From the NCBI GenBank assembly GCA_030272155.1, contig CP126193.1:7750001-7814000 (forward strand): a DNA stretch of 64,000 bases, given 5' to 3'. This stretch comes from Tetradesmus obliquus. Lineage: Eukaryota > Chlorophyta > Chlorophyceae > Sphaeropleales > Scenedesmaceae. The notes below the pieces were generated by a model, which saw only the letters and a program-made list of their open reading frames with translations, ran no database searches and was not told the DNA's origin. The translations under genes were made by a program, and so were the position numbers. The stretch's first letter is position 1; each line of letters begins with the position of its first letter. This document shows positions 1 through 12,680 of the stretch, piece after piece.

Positions 1-3000
1 AGAGCCAGTGCTGCCATGGATTCAACCAAGCACACGGAATCAACCAAGGGCCGAGTTGCTGTGCCGGCAGCAGCTGCACACTCACCCTTCAGTGCGTAAG
101 GAGCAGATGGCAGGTACTTCATCCACACGTTGTCAAACTCAACCGTGCCGCGGCGAGGCCAGCCAGCGGGTGCGCCGCCGTTCTCTCCAGCCGCCACCTT
201 GACAATCTGCTTGCCGGCATCGCCAGAGTCCTTGCTGGGCCCGTCTGCGTTGTACAGCGCGTCGCCCTCCAGGGGTGTCTTGGTTGCCAGCCAGCCCACC
301 TTCTCAGTGGAGCTCATCATGCTGATGGCATCAGCAGTGAAGCGCACGGACCAGGTGTAGAACACAAGCATCTGCAGGGTGCAGGGTGCAGCGCAGAGCA
401 GAGGCAGCAGGCAAGTTCGGATCTACCATGAGCATTGCTGTAGCGGACCAAGCAGCGTGGATGACTGGACAGGGCAGGTGGATGGTATCTCGGCTGATAC
501 GGTACAGCACTGCAGGCAGCGAAGAAACAAGCTTGCGCAAGAGGCTGAAAACATGCTCTACATATGCATACACCTCCTGTGTATGCCGGTGCCCACCTGG
601 ATGGTGTTGGAGAAGGCCAGGCCGACAGCAGCAGGGCCGAGGATGTCTCGCATCACAACAGCGAAGATGCACACCGCCAGCACCAGGATGGCACCGTACA
701 GGTCGCAGTAGAAGGCCAGCCACAGGTTGAGGGACTCGGCGTTGAACAGGGCGCGGTGGTGCTCGTCAATCTTGTTGGCGGCGGTTGCGATGAAGTACTT
801 GTTCTGGTTGAATGCAGTGATGATGGGCAGGCCCTCCAGGGTCTCAGCAACCAGGCCGACCAGGTCACCTGTGCAGCAGCAGGTCGGATCAGGCAGCAGC
901 CAAGCAGACAACAGTTAGCACTGGTTGGCACACAGCCATGTTGTGGACCTGAAAGTTGCACGAAACCAGCTAGCCAGACAGTTGTATCTTCAGTTACAGG
1001 CATGAAGGCTACGCCGGCTGCACAAGCTGCAGAGTCCCTACATTAGCCGGGGGTGAGGTGCAGGGCATCACCTCAGAAGAAGACAGCACTAGCTTACAGC
1101 AGTTACAGCAGCAGCAGCACTCACCGGCAGTCTCTGCCCTCTGCTTCTTCAGGGTGGTGGCAGCTGGCAGGTAGTAGCGGAGCATGATGATGGTCACGAT
1201 GAACAGCGTACCACCAAAGGCAGCAAAGTGGGGGATGGTGACGCTGACGGTGATGATGGTGGAAAGCATGATCAGGCCGTAGATGCCCAGGTAGTGCAGG
1301 GTGTCCATCAAGTTCTCATCCAGAATGTCCTGGTCCTTGGTGAAGGCGACAAGCATGTCGCCGACAGGGTTCTGCAGGAAGAAGCCGAGGGGAGCGTACA
1401 GCACACTGCGGGAAGCAGAGAGCAAGGCAGGCGCGGCAGGCGGCAGCAACAGAGAGTCAGCACAGGATGACAGACCACCAGACGGCAGCAGAGGATCATG
1501 GTGCATACAGTCCCGTCACAGCAGCAGGCTGTTTGCTGTCCTTCGTTGCGCTGCGGCTGACCAACTGTCAAACCCATCTGTAGCAACAATGTACCGCAAC
1601 AAGCCACCGCACGGCACTCACTTGTGAAGCATCTTCTTCTGCATGGTCTGCGCGCCGCCCAGCGCGCACATATGGAAGTTGTGGCCGCGGAAGATCATGA
1701 AGACCAGGAAGGCCAGGGTGAGCATGCCGTAGATGAACACGTAGGCCTGGCCGGGTGCGCTGAAGAACGGCGCGCGGCCGAGGCGGTACCAGAACATGGT
1801 GTCGCCCGTCCACTGGCGGATCCTGCGGGGCGCAACAGCAGCGGCAACAGCAGCAGCAGCAGCAGCAGATCGTTAAGATTGTGTTGGGTAAGATTGTGTT
1901 GGGTTACCGGAGTCATATGGTGTCGGATGCGATTGGTTGCAGAGGCAGCTGCGCGTGACAGGCAGTTGTGATTCTGCTGCAAGCTGTTGGCTGGCCCTCA
2001 CTGCAGCTACAGGCTGGCAGCTCGATACAGAGCGGCGATGCCCAGCACACTGCCTGACACGCACACACACATGGCAGGCATGGGTTGGCAGCAGCAGCAG
2101 CAGCAGCAGCCAGTTGGGCTCACCAGTAGTCGGAGATCTGGCGGGATGTCTGCGCGATGAGGAACCACACCAGAGAGGTGAAGCCCAGGATGTGCAGACC
2201 CAGGCGACCAAACTTGATGTAGGTGCGGGAGGCCTGGCCGAGTGTCAGGGAGGTGGTGGGGCGATCCTTCTTCTTGCCCATCTGGTCCTTGATGTTGGTG
2301 GCAGACAGGGAGAGGCCTGAGCTGGATGCACCGGAGGGCTTCTTCTTGGGGGCTTCCTTCTTCTCCTCAGCGCCGCCGGCAGCTGCCAGCAGGTGGCTGG
2401 TGGGCAGCACCTTGGACAGCAGCTGCTGCGCGCGGGCGTTCCAGGGGCCGAAGTAGATCATGTTGCCCTCGTCCATGATAGCAACCTTGTCGCACTCAGG
2501 GAGGAACTCGACCTGGTGGGTGATGAGGACGATGGCCTTGTCCGACATGCTGTCCTTGAGCAGGTTCTTGAAGATGTGGTGGGCGGTGTGGTGGTCCACA
2601 GCAGACAGGGCATTGTCAAGCAGCACCAGGTCGCCGTTGAAATAGGCAGCGCGGGCAAGGTTCAGGCGCTGGCGCTGGCCACCGGACAGGTTGATGCCGC
2701 GCAGGCCGGCCTTGGACTGGTCACCCTTGGGCAGGATCTGCAGGTCGAGCTCCAGGGCGCAGTCGTGGATCACCTGCATGGTGGCAGCAGCAGCAGCAGG
2801 ATGAGGCAGGAACCACAGTCAGCACAACGTTGCATTTGCACAGCGCAAATCCACATGGCAGTTGCATAGCATAAACAGCCAGCGCTAACAAACAGCGCTA
2901 ACAAACAGCGCACAGGAAGCAAAGCTGGCAGGGCAAGACAGCACAGGCCAAGCATGCAGGCTATCTCCTAAGCTGCAGCTCATCCTAGAGTAGCAGCACA

Positions 3001-6000
3001 GCTGCAGCAGCAGCAGCCGCAGCAGCAGCAACAGCAGCAGTGGTAACATCACCACTCACCCTGGAGTAGCGCTCCTCATCCATGGGCAGGCCGAAGCAGA
3101 TATTGTCGCGCAGGGTCAGGTTCTGGCACCAGGGGTTCTGCGGCACGAAGGACACCTTGCCGCCGGTCTCTGCAGCACCAGCCACGGGGGCCATGTTGCC
3201 GAGGATTGCGTGGAACAGGGAGGACTTGCCGGCACCCACGCGGCCCACAACAGCAACAAGCTCTCCGGAGCGGACGCTGAACTCGGGCACGTTGAGGGTG
3301 AAGTTGTCTTTGCCGTGGTGCTTAAACTGCGCGTTGCTCTGCAGGGTTGGGAAGTGTGAGCAGGGGCGGGGCGGCAACAGGCAGGATGCAGTCAAGCCAG
3401 CTGAACAGGGATGTCCTGTGCGGCACAGCAGGAAGACAAGAAAGATTGCAACAGCCACAACGTTCCACGCAAGTGTCAAGCATATTCAAGCAGTATGCTC
3501 ACAGCAAAGCTGTTATACAACATGTTATAACAAGCCCTTCCCAAGCCAGCCAGCCACTCACGATCTTCACGCCGGCGCGGCTGGACCTGCTGATGCCCTC
3601 AGCATCAGTTGGCACATGCTGGAGCATGAACTCCTCAATGCGCGAGATGGAAGCAAGGGCCTCGGACAGCGCGCGCAGCGCCTTGGGCAGCACCACCAGC
3701 GGGAAGCGCAGGATGTTGAACAGGGAGAGTGAAGTGAAGGCGAGGGTGGCAGCCAGGCGGCCAACCATGAGCTCGTAGGCGGCGAAGATGACGCAGGCGG
3801 CGACCGGGGGTGTGCCGAACACCATGGTGATGTTGATGGTCTTGATGTTGGCGTTCTTCCAGTGCAGCTTCATCTCTTCCTTGCGGATCTTGGTGATTTC
3901 CTGCTCAAAGAACTGCTCCCTGCGGGGTGAGGAAAAGGAGAAAAAAAGCGACAGCGGGGCAGCAGCACAGGAGGCAGTCAGCGACTGAAGTCGAAGCTAC
4001 AGCAGTGAAGAGGAGAGGTGGGAGCGGTGTCGGTTACAGCAGCAGCAGCAGCGGCGGCAGTGCAGCAGGATGGCAGAAATGTCAGCCTGCTACAAGAGCA
4101 GCAAGTTGTGCGAGACTGCTCTGCAGCAGCACTGCACTGTGCAAGCTACACACTACGGTAAATGCCCTGCCAAGGTCCAAACAGCTGTGCTGATTAATCA
4201 GCTGCAGCAGGCAAGCAAGTGTGGCAATATCAGTCACTCCGCCGCCATTGGTAGCAGCAGCAACGATGCAAACTCACCATGCGTAGTACTTGACCAGCTT
4301 CATGGCGGGCAGGATCTCCTGGATCATGCCTCCGCGTGCCTGGGTGTTCTTGCTGTTCTTGACCTTGTTCTGGATGATCTTCCAGCCAAAGAAGTACTGG
4401 CAAGGCATCACGATCATGATGACACCCCAGCCAGGCAGAGAGTAGACCTTCACCAGGATGGCCAGGATGGTCAGGATGGCGCCGGCCTCGATGGGTGCAG
4501 TCCACAGGTAGTGGATCTCCTGGCAGCCATCAAAGATCTTGCCGATGTCTGCTGCCATGAAGGACACAGCATCAGACGCCATGTCCTTGTTGATGGTCGC
4601 CATGTTGAAGCACTTCTTGCAGACGGCATTGCAGAGCGCGGCTCGGATGCGGATGCCGACTGTCATGCAGCCGTAGCCCATGCGCTGAAGCATGATGCCT
4701 GTGGTGCGCAACACGCGGACAACAGCAGGAGCAGCAGCAGCAGCAGAGGACAGGCTTCAGTGAACATCATCCATGCAGCAACCGAGGAAGGTGCATGCAG
4801 CAATCTCTCAACAACAAATGGCAGATTGGATGAAGGGCCATTTCGTGTCGCCTACGTCCATGTTTGTACATTCACCCTGAGCTACCAGGCTGCACTGAGT
4901 ACAGCACCATGCAGTGCAGAGCAAGCACCCCTATCACCCCAGCATCAGCAGGGGCAGTGTAACACATGCCCAGCAGCCAAGCGCGCACGACAAATGCGGC
5001 CAGAGCAACATTGCACATGCATTACAGAGCAGACACACCCCAAAGCCCAGCATCAAAGCACGAGCAATCAATGAGCACTCACCCAGCAGCCAGGCGTCGA
5101 AGAAGAATGTGGCGGTGAGGATCCAGCCGTTGGTCCTGCCCGCGGCCCATCCCTCATTGTTGACAAACTGCAGCAGGCTGCGGATGAAGAAGAAGACTCC
5201 ACCGATGACGCTGCAGGTTGATAAAGTGGGTTGTGGCAGGCAAAAAGCGCGTGGCAGGAGCAGCAGGGCAGCAGTGACAGGTGTGAGAGCTTTGAAGACA
5301 GGACGATGCGGATGCTACTTGCTGCAAGGTTTGCATGTGGGCCGGCCTTTGCGCAGGCAGGTGCACAGCAGCTCCATGCAAAAGGACAGACACCTAACAG
5401 CACAGCAGATTAATACAGCAAGCCGGCTGCCATAATGCACACCACAGCCGCAATATGCAAGTCACCTGGCAAGCAACCAATGCAGCTCTGCACTGCGGCA
5501 GCAGCAGGGTAGGAACAGGGCCGGCCCACTCACCAGACTGACCACACCAGCTTGAAGAGTCCTGCAATCATCAGGTCCTTGCCAAAGGTGCTCCACAGCA
5601 CCTTGCGCAGGTTGGGCCTGCCCTCCTTGACTGCAGCATCCCAGCGGACCTGGAACTCCTCGTACGCCACGTCAGCAGTCTGGGGGGTAGGCAGGGGCAG
5701 CTCGTGCACGTCCACATCGCCTGCAGGAAGCAGCAGAAACAGCAACAAAGCAGCAGAGGGAGGTGTTGGGAGCCAGCTGATGTGCTTGGAAGGCGTAGGC
5801 CAGCTTGTGCTGCTGAGCAAAAGCTGTTGGAGGGTCGGAGAGTTGCTGTTGGAGGGCATCGCAGCGGCGGGTGAAAAAGCGCAAGATGCACATTGCCACT
5901 CACAGCCATATACCACTGTGTACAAGCGTATAATAAGCGCCTGCAGGCGCCTGAGGAGGCCCTGCTGGCATTGCAGGGCATGCTCACGGTGCAATTCACG

Positions 6001-6141
6001 ATAGGCGCGCTTTTTCAAGGGCCTCACTGCGGGCTTGCACTCACCCTGCCTGGCCTTCTTGACGACATTGTTCATCCATCCGAAGCTGAGCTTGTTGTAG
6101 AACCCGCTGGTTGCGGCATCAGGGCAGCGTGAGTTGCCCAT
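1..6141 (-). CDS. ABCC (MRP-type) ABC transporter, copy A, 3' part outside window
   Basis: Full-size ABC exporter of the C subfamily without the extra N-terminal TMD0, an ATP-driven membrane transporter of organic anions or inorganic ions. Coding exons read on the minus strand: 6141-6045, 5720-5534, 5210-5083, 4698-4278, 3919-3562, 3338-3060, 2773-2124, 1822-1622, 1405-1125, 868-597 and 371-86; the frame is continuous. Start is the first ATG (6141), matching the start of copy B. TMD1 is in exons 1-5. NBD1 shows Walker A GRVGAGKSS, signature LSGGQ, Walker B LVLLD followed by N, and an H-loop in LITHQVEFL. TMD2 follows. The exon carrying NBD2 lies left of the window. Compared with copies B and C, an extra intron splits exon 1 (5721-6044) and, at least, exon 8 (869-1124). 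TMD2 is more diverged from B and C than they are from each other. The substrate is unknown; the algal bicarbonate transporter HLA3 belongs to this subfamily, but orthology cannot be judged here. Confidence 0.93.
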
Positions 6142-7509
6142 CTTGCCTTGCTGCTGTTGGGTAAGTGATGTCTTAACCAAGCTTGGTCTTAAACGTTAGG
6201 GTAAGACAAGGTAAAGGTGAGTGCAGCTGATTGGGGTCGCTGCTTCGCTATGGATCTGACGTGGGGGGTGAGGATGAGTTAAAGCAGCAAAGCTTGCGCA
6301 CCCGAAGAAGCGGGCGCTGCTGATACTTTGTTGAACTGGAGCCGAAGCCTTATATGCTGGGACACTCTCTCCTACAACGTCTGTGCTCTAGGTCACCACC
6401 AACATGAATGTATCTGTTTGTTTGTCCAAGGTAGGATCACCTTAGGAACCGCTCAGAAACATCGGAAAATTGCCTTGTTTAAATTCCTGCCGCACAGAAA
6501 GCTACTGCAAAGTCTACGTTCTGTCGGTGATGTGAGTCATGCCTTCCTGAGCCTGAGCATGTGCGGCAGTACAGCACAAAGGGCGAGGGCCAACGGGCAA
6601 GATCGCACAGCTAGGCAAGCCTGAAAAAAAAGAATGAAGAATGAAAAAGTATTCTACTCTAATGAATTGTTTTCTGAGTTCCTGCTGATGCATCGACACG
6701 GTTGTCACTTGCCTCGAGCGCCAATGCGCGGAGGCTCTCTGCCATCATGATGCAGTGCGAGTCTACAATGGGCGGCAGGCGTTAACGGCACAAGAGCAAC
6801 AATTCAAGACAGCAGGACACGTAGCAGCGGAGCACGACCATGCCAGCATGGTCACACGCACCTGGCCTGGCTGCATGCTTGCAAGCGAAAGCAAGGACCA
6901 GTTCTCGGAGGTTTTTCGGCAATAATCAGCACGTACATACAGCATCAGCTGGTTGTGCGATTTTCGAGATCCTGCCTCGCACAAGGAAAGCTCCCGCGAT
7001 CTGGGCGGTCTACATGGGTGTGACCATGAGCCAGCTGCACGCTGCATCACTTGGGTGCCTTGGCAGTCGCGTGTTTGACTTGTTGCTTCAAAAACAGTAG
7101 TGTTCATGCAAGCGGCTGCACCTGATCACCTGACACAGATAGAAGCAGCTGTTGAACAGGGATTCCTGCTGAACGAAGCATGCGCTGCTTCACAGTGCGC
7201 CGACAGCACAGGCGCTCATGCCAGCTAAGCCAACCTGCTTCATTGCAATCTGGTCGCATCGCAACAGCAACAGCAGCACCAGAACCAGCCTGCGTGAAGC
7301 ACCTGTCGCACCTTCACGCCAGCTACAGCAATAAGTCACTGCACACGCAGCTGCTGTACGCATGTCTGGACGGTACAACTGCCAAACTTGAAGGCATAGG
7401 ACAGCTTGAGCAGCTGCCTGCACAAAAGCAGCATCCATGTCAGCAGCAGCACTCATTAGCAGCAGCATTGCTTGCAGACCCCTGGCGCGACACTGCCGCC
7501 AGCAGCATC
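6142..7509. other. Intergenic: promoter of ABCC copy A and 3' flank of PEX5
   Basis: No coding exon recognised. Both neighbours are on the minus strand, so the left part should hold the promoter and 5' UTR of copy A and the right part the PEX5 3' UTR. The region is less rich in CTG triplets than the introns. No TGTAA polyadenylation signal for PEX5 was found on the minus strand here, so the PEX5 transcript end is unresolved. Confidence 0.5.
6349..6355 (-). promoter_or_regulatory. Candidate TATA box of ABCC copy A
   Basis: On the minus strand this reads ATATAAG, about 210 bases upstream of the ATG at 6141. It is the only TATA-like motif noticed in the near upstream region. Position and match are consistent with a core promoter, but the transcription start is not known. 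Confidence 0.4.
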
Positions 7510-7822
7510 CTACAGCGGCAGCGCTGTCTGCAGCGCCTGCAGGTTCTTTGCCTCTACAGCCTCTAGCAGCTCTACCTGCCCAGCACATGCCAAGCTAGTC
7601 CTCAAATAGCCCCACACATGCTGCGCCTCAGGGTTCATGCTGAGGGCTCGCACATAGTACGCTGCGCTGGCCATATAATCCCCGAGATTGGCATAGCTGA
7701 TGCCCATGTTGGTCCACGCGCGCATGTAGTTGGGCTTCAGGTCTAGGGCTTTGCGGTAGGCTGCCACAGCCTCGCTGCTGTGGCTGTAGTTGGCCAGCGT
7801 GGCACCCAGCTTGTTCCAAAGG

Positions 7823-7867
<45 letters not shown>

Positions 7868-10800
7868 AATGACAGCAGGGTGTTAGTATCGCAGCGCAGA
7901 ACCGGAAGGCGGCAGCTGCAATACACACAGTGATGAAACGGTGCTCTGCGTGCTGACCCAGCTTCACCCGCCGCACCCACCTGCAGTCGCCATTATGCTG
8001 GGCATGGCCGCATGACCAGGGCACTGGAGCTGCGACCCTGCACACCGCTGCGCAGCTGCTTCCAGTACCGCACCGACCTGCGGTCTCTAGGCCGCAGCTC
8101 CAGCGCGTGCTAGAATGCCGCGATGCAAGCCAGCTGAAGTATGCACGTGTGCAGGCACAGCTAACTGCATGCTGCTGCTACGTCATTTGATATGTGCAGG
8201 TAGAAACGCAGGCAACAACGCAGAAAACAGTGCATGAATACATGATCCGGATAGTCGTACGGGAGGCGTTGCGCAGGTGCTGCCAGTGCCACGCAATAGG
8301 CACCAGCCGCGCGACAGGCACCAACCACTGCATTGGCCTTGCATTGCACTTTGCATATGCCTTTGCTTGACACCAACTGTAACAAGCATTCTTATGCTTA
8401 CACCCTTAACCAACCGCCGCACCCACCCACCTATAGTCTCCAGGCCTTAGCTCCAGCGCGCGCTGAAACGCCGCGATCGCGCCATCATAGCGCCGATTCA
8501 AATGGTGCAGCACTCCCAGCGCCAGCTGCAGCTCAGTATCTTGAGGATGCGAGGCCACCACTTGCTCAAACAGGCGCACCGTGTGGCTCAGCGCCTGGCT
8601 GCTGTCTGGCGGCGGGCCTGCTGCTGCTGCTGCGTCGCGGTAGGTGGGATGGCCTGACAGCCAGCGGTGCAGGTAGCTGAGCGCTTCACCTGTGTGCAGC
8701 AGGTGCGGCAGATGAACGCGCATCCACAAGCAGCAACTGCATTAGGACCAAAACAAATAAACACAGCAACCTAAGTGAGCGATCCGCATCGAAGCGTCCA
8801 CTAGCGGCTGTCCTAGCTGTGCCCAGCATTACCTACGCCTGGCTGTAAGGCCAGCAGTCTACACTCTGCCAATCGCAACACAAAACAGGTTCCATAATAG
8901 CTGCAGCACCCGCGCCAACCAGCTCGCCGCACCTGCGTCCAGCTCGTTGGTGTGGCTGACCCCCAGCGCCAGCAGCACCTCCAAACTGTCAGGGCTGGCC
9001 TGCAGAGCCTTGTCCAGCGCAGCAATGGCCTGGCACGATTGAAAAACAGGGCAGGGACGGCCGCAGCAGGCCAACAACAGTTGGTAAAGAAGGTCAGAAC
9101 AAGAGCTGCAGCTGCAGCGCCTTGTCCAGCGCAGCAATGGCCTGGGGAAAAGGAGGGGTTGGGGAAGCAGCAGCGCATCAGGCAGGAGGTAAGGCATCAG
9201 ACACAGGAGCAAGCGCTACGGCTGCAGCCACAACAGCACATGCAGGACTTGCGACAGCAAATCCACAGCTGCTAGTTCACACAGTGGCAACCCATGCGAC
9301 CCGCACTGCGCGGGCGCGGCCAAGCAACTTCAGCAGCATGCTGACGTAAGCAGGTCTGGTTTCTGCTTGGCGCAGACATTGCAGCTTTGTTCTATGGTGC
9401 TCACTCTCCTTTTCTGGTCTCAGACCATGTGTTCAACCTGTTGTGGCTCATACCAACTAACTTGGATGGTGCCAGGACCCACATGTAACTATCCTCTCTC
9501 TAATTGCTGGCAGGAGCTGCAGCCGTGCCGGCGCTGCGCAGCATGCCGCACGCGCACCTGCCGATCGTCGTCGTTCTCTGCATGCACCGTTCCTAGCAGC
9601 CGCCATGCCGTGGCATTTTGCGGGTTGACCTGCACCTGCAGCAGCCAGAAATGCGGCGTGCACTGCGCGTCAGCATGCATGCACGCAAGGCATCATGCAG
9701 CATCGAAAGCACCATAGGCAGGTCAGCTGACAGCTCAACACATCAGCCAACAGCCAGGCGCGGAAGCATCGCGTGCTCACCTAGCACCATGCTGCTGGCA
9801 TTCACACGGCACAAGCATGCCAGGAGCACACGCATCGTTCCCCTGCATGCACCACAGGTGTGGTGCTAGGTCAGCTGCCAATCACCTGCTGTGCAGTATG
9901 GCAGTGCTGTGCTTGCAGGGCAGCGTACGTTGCAACATGGTGCGCAAATACACACCACCGCACACGTAAGGCTTGCCCGTCCAGCCACACCTGCAGAAGA
10001 GCTCCCTCAACCAGCAGCATGCATGCTGAACCTGCTGTACTCAGGGCACGCATACCTTCACAGCACAAGACAGCCCACGCAGACACGCCGCACGCACAGC
10101 ACAACACAAGCACCAGCACAACACAACAGCGCACTCACTTACATCTTTTCCACGGCATCGCTCACCTCTGCTTCCAGTGCCAGCGCTGCCTCGCTGAGCA
10201 GGCAGCGCTAAAACAAAACCCGGGCCTTGATTTGCACACCAGCCTGCACACACACCAGCAGCCCTGCCCCTCCGCACCTCTGCTTCTAGTGCCAGCGCTG
10301 CCTCGCTGAGCAGGCCGCGCTAAAACAAAACCCGGGCCTTGGTTTGCACACCAGCCTGCAAACACACCAGCAACCCTGCCCTGCCCTCCCCCACCTCTGC
10401 TTCCAGTGCCAGCGCTGCCTCACTGAGCAGGCCGCGCTTGAACAGGTCCCTGCCCTTCTCCAGCGCAGCAGGGTCCCCAAGGAAGGGGTTGTTAGCTGCA
10501 AATTGGTACTCGCCGCGCACGTGCTGCCCGGGTGCGGCCTGCAGGGCAGTTGTTTGCAGGCACACATGCGGAGGCGAGGAGTGAGAGGATAGTTACATGT
10601 GGGTCCTGGCACCATCCTAGACACACCCGAACGTGCCAAAACGTTGTGGCCCACGTGCTCCGCAGGTATGAGCCACAACAGGGTGAACACATGGTCTGAC
10701 GAGTGAGGCGTGAGGTGCGCATGCAGGTGAAGTGTGCATGCCTGCACAGCAACTTCCGGCACTGAGGAGGAATAACATCGGCTAATCATATCCACAGCAG

Positions 10801-12648
10801 CGCATGACATGTCACATGGCGGCCTATCCACCTGCACAGCTCTATAATATAGACTTCTAGACTGCTATTGCTGTTCTATGCACAGCAATAGACTGCATGC
10901 TGTAACAACGCCGTTTGCGGCATGGCAGTGCACGTCGCCATGTCATGCGCTGCTGTGGATCGTATCCACAGCAGCGAATGACACCGCGACGTGCACTGCA
11001 ATGCCGCAAACGATGTTGTTACAGCACGCAGTCTATTCCTGCTGCCTCATTACCTCAGCAGGAATAGACTGCGTGCTGTAACAACACCGTTTGCGGCATT
11101 GCAGCGCACGCCCCCAGGCATCCCTATACCATGCATGCCAGATCTACTGAGCCGGCCTCCCTGCATCAAATGCATCATCAGACCAACAGCAACTCGTGTT
11201 GCAGCTTCCCTTGCGCAGCCTGGCAGCAGCTCACCGCCGCATTCTTAGCGTACAAGTCCTCCCAATCTGCATACGCAGCGCCCTCTGCATCATTCACAAA
11301 CTCATTCGCCCACGCAGCGCTGCCAGCACCCCCTGCACGTAGCAGACCACACGCAGCACAGCAAGAGCTTGATGAACAGGATGTTTATGGTCTGCATGAG
11401 TATTGATGGCTGCACTGCACCGCCAGCGATCACCGCCAGACTTGCGCTGCTTCGCTGGGCACACTTGGCATGCTGTGCTGTGCTGCAACAGCCCTCCCAA
11501 AAGAACCAGCAGCTGCAGCATCTCAACACGATGCAGCTTGCCCTGACACTGGCATGCAATTCTGTACAAGAATGCACACAGCCTCCCACATTCGCACGCG
11601 CAGTCTGTTTATCCCAAACACTCACCCATCTCTGCCCAAGCCGCCTCTAGCTGTTCCTCTGTTGCGCCCTCGCCTATGTTGATGTTGGCAAAGCCATCCG
11701 CAAACTCCGCAGCCCAATCCCGCGGCGCTGCCGGCTGCTGCTGCTGTCCCTGCTGCTGCATGAACTCGCTGGACCAGTTGGATGCTGCTGCTGCTGCGCT
11801 GCTGCTGCCAGCCCCAAACTCGGATGCCCAGGCGTCTCCAGCTGCCCGCTCTACCACCTGCAGGAAGGCAGCAGCAAGGCAGTCATGCACGCAGCATGCG
11901 TTTGAGTTCAAGGCAGGAGTTGCAGGCTTCAGGTGCAGGGAAGCCCATGCAGCACTGTACTTTGCGATCAATGACAGCATGGCAGCAGGCATTCATGTTT
12001 CCACGTCACAGCCGCAACTGCAGGCCAATGGAGAGAAATAATGGTGAATCATGTACTGAAACAGCCAGCACTCACCTTATTGTCCTCAAACTCGAGCTCG
12101 CCTTTGCTCATTTTGCTCAGAAACTGCAGGAACTTGCTGTTGCGCATCTTGGGGTCCCCATCTGCAGTCAGCGCATCCACAAGCCGAGCACTCGTGGCGC
12201 GCGCATCAGCAGCAGCAGCGGCAGCAGCCTCTGGCGTCGATTGAACAGCAGCTGCTTCTTGCGCTTCACTAAACTCAGCTGCCCAGCCCTGCGGCCCTGC
12301 TGCTGCTTCTGCTTTGTTGAACTCCTCCGCCCACGCTGCCTGCTGCTGGTGCTGCTGCACTGCAAAGTCGTCCGCCCAGCCAGTTGACACCGGCCGCCGC
12401 TGCTGCTGCTGCTGCTGCTGCTGCCAGAGCTGATCCCAGCCGGGCGGCCCCGCTGCTGCACTGCGTGCTGCTGCTGCTGCAGCTGCTGCTGCCATCTCAG
12501 CACCAACAAGCGGCTCTGGCGGCCTGCCGCGTGCTGCTTGCCCCTCCCAGAGTGCTGCCCACTCTGCTGGCGCCGCTTGGTGCGGCAGCTCCGCGGGTAG
12601 TGAAGCAGGGTCTATCGCCAGCGAGGCAAGCAGCGCAGCAACCTGCAC

Positions 12649-12680
<32 letters not shown>

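Noticed and set aside
4070..5074. 334-codon open frame on the plus strand
   Set aside because: Lies opposite ABCC copy A exons 2-3 and their introns; composition reflects the antisense of a conserved exon.
6142..6180. N-terminal extension of ABCC copy A to 6180
   Set aside because: The apparent start is a TTG; the first ATG at 6141 aligns with the start of copy B.
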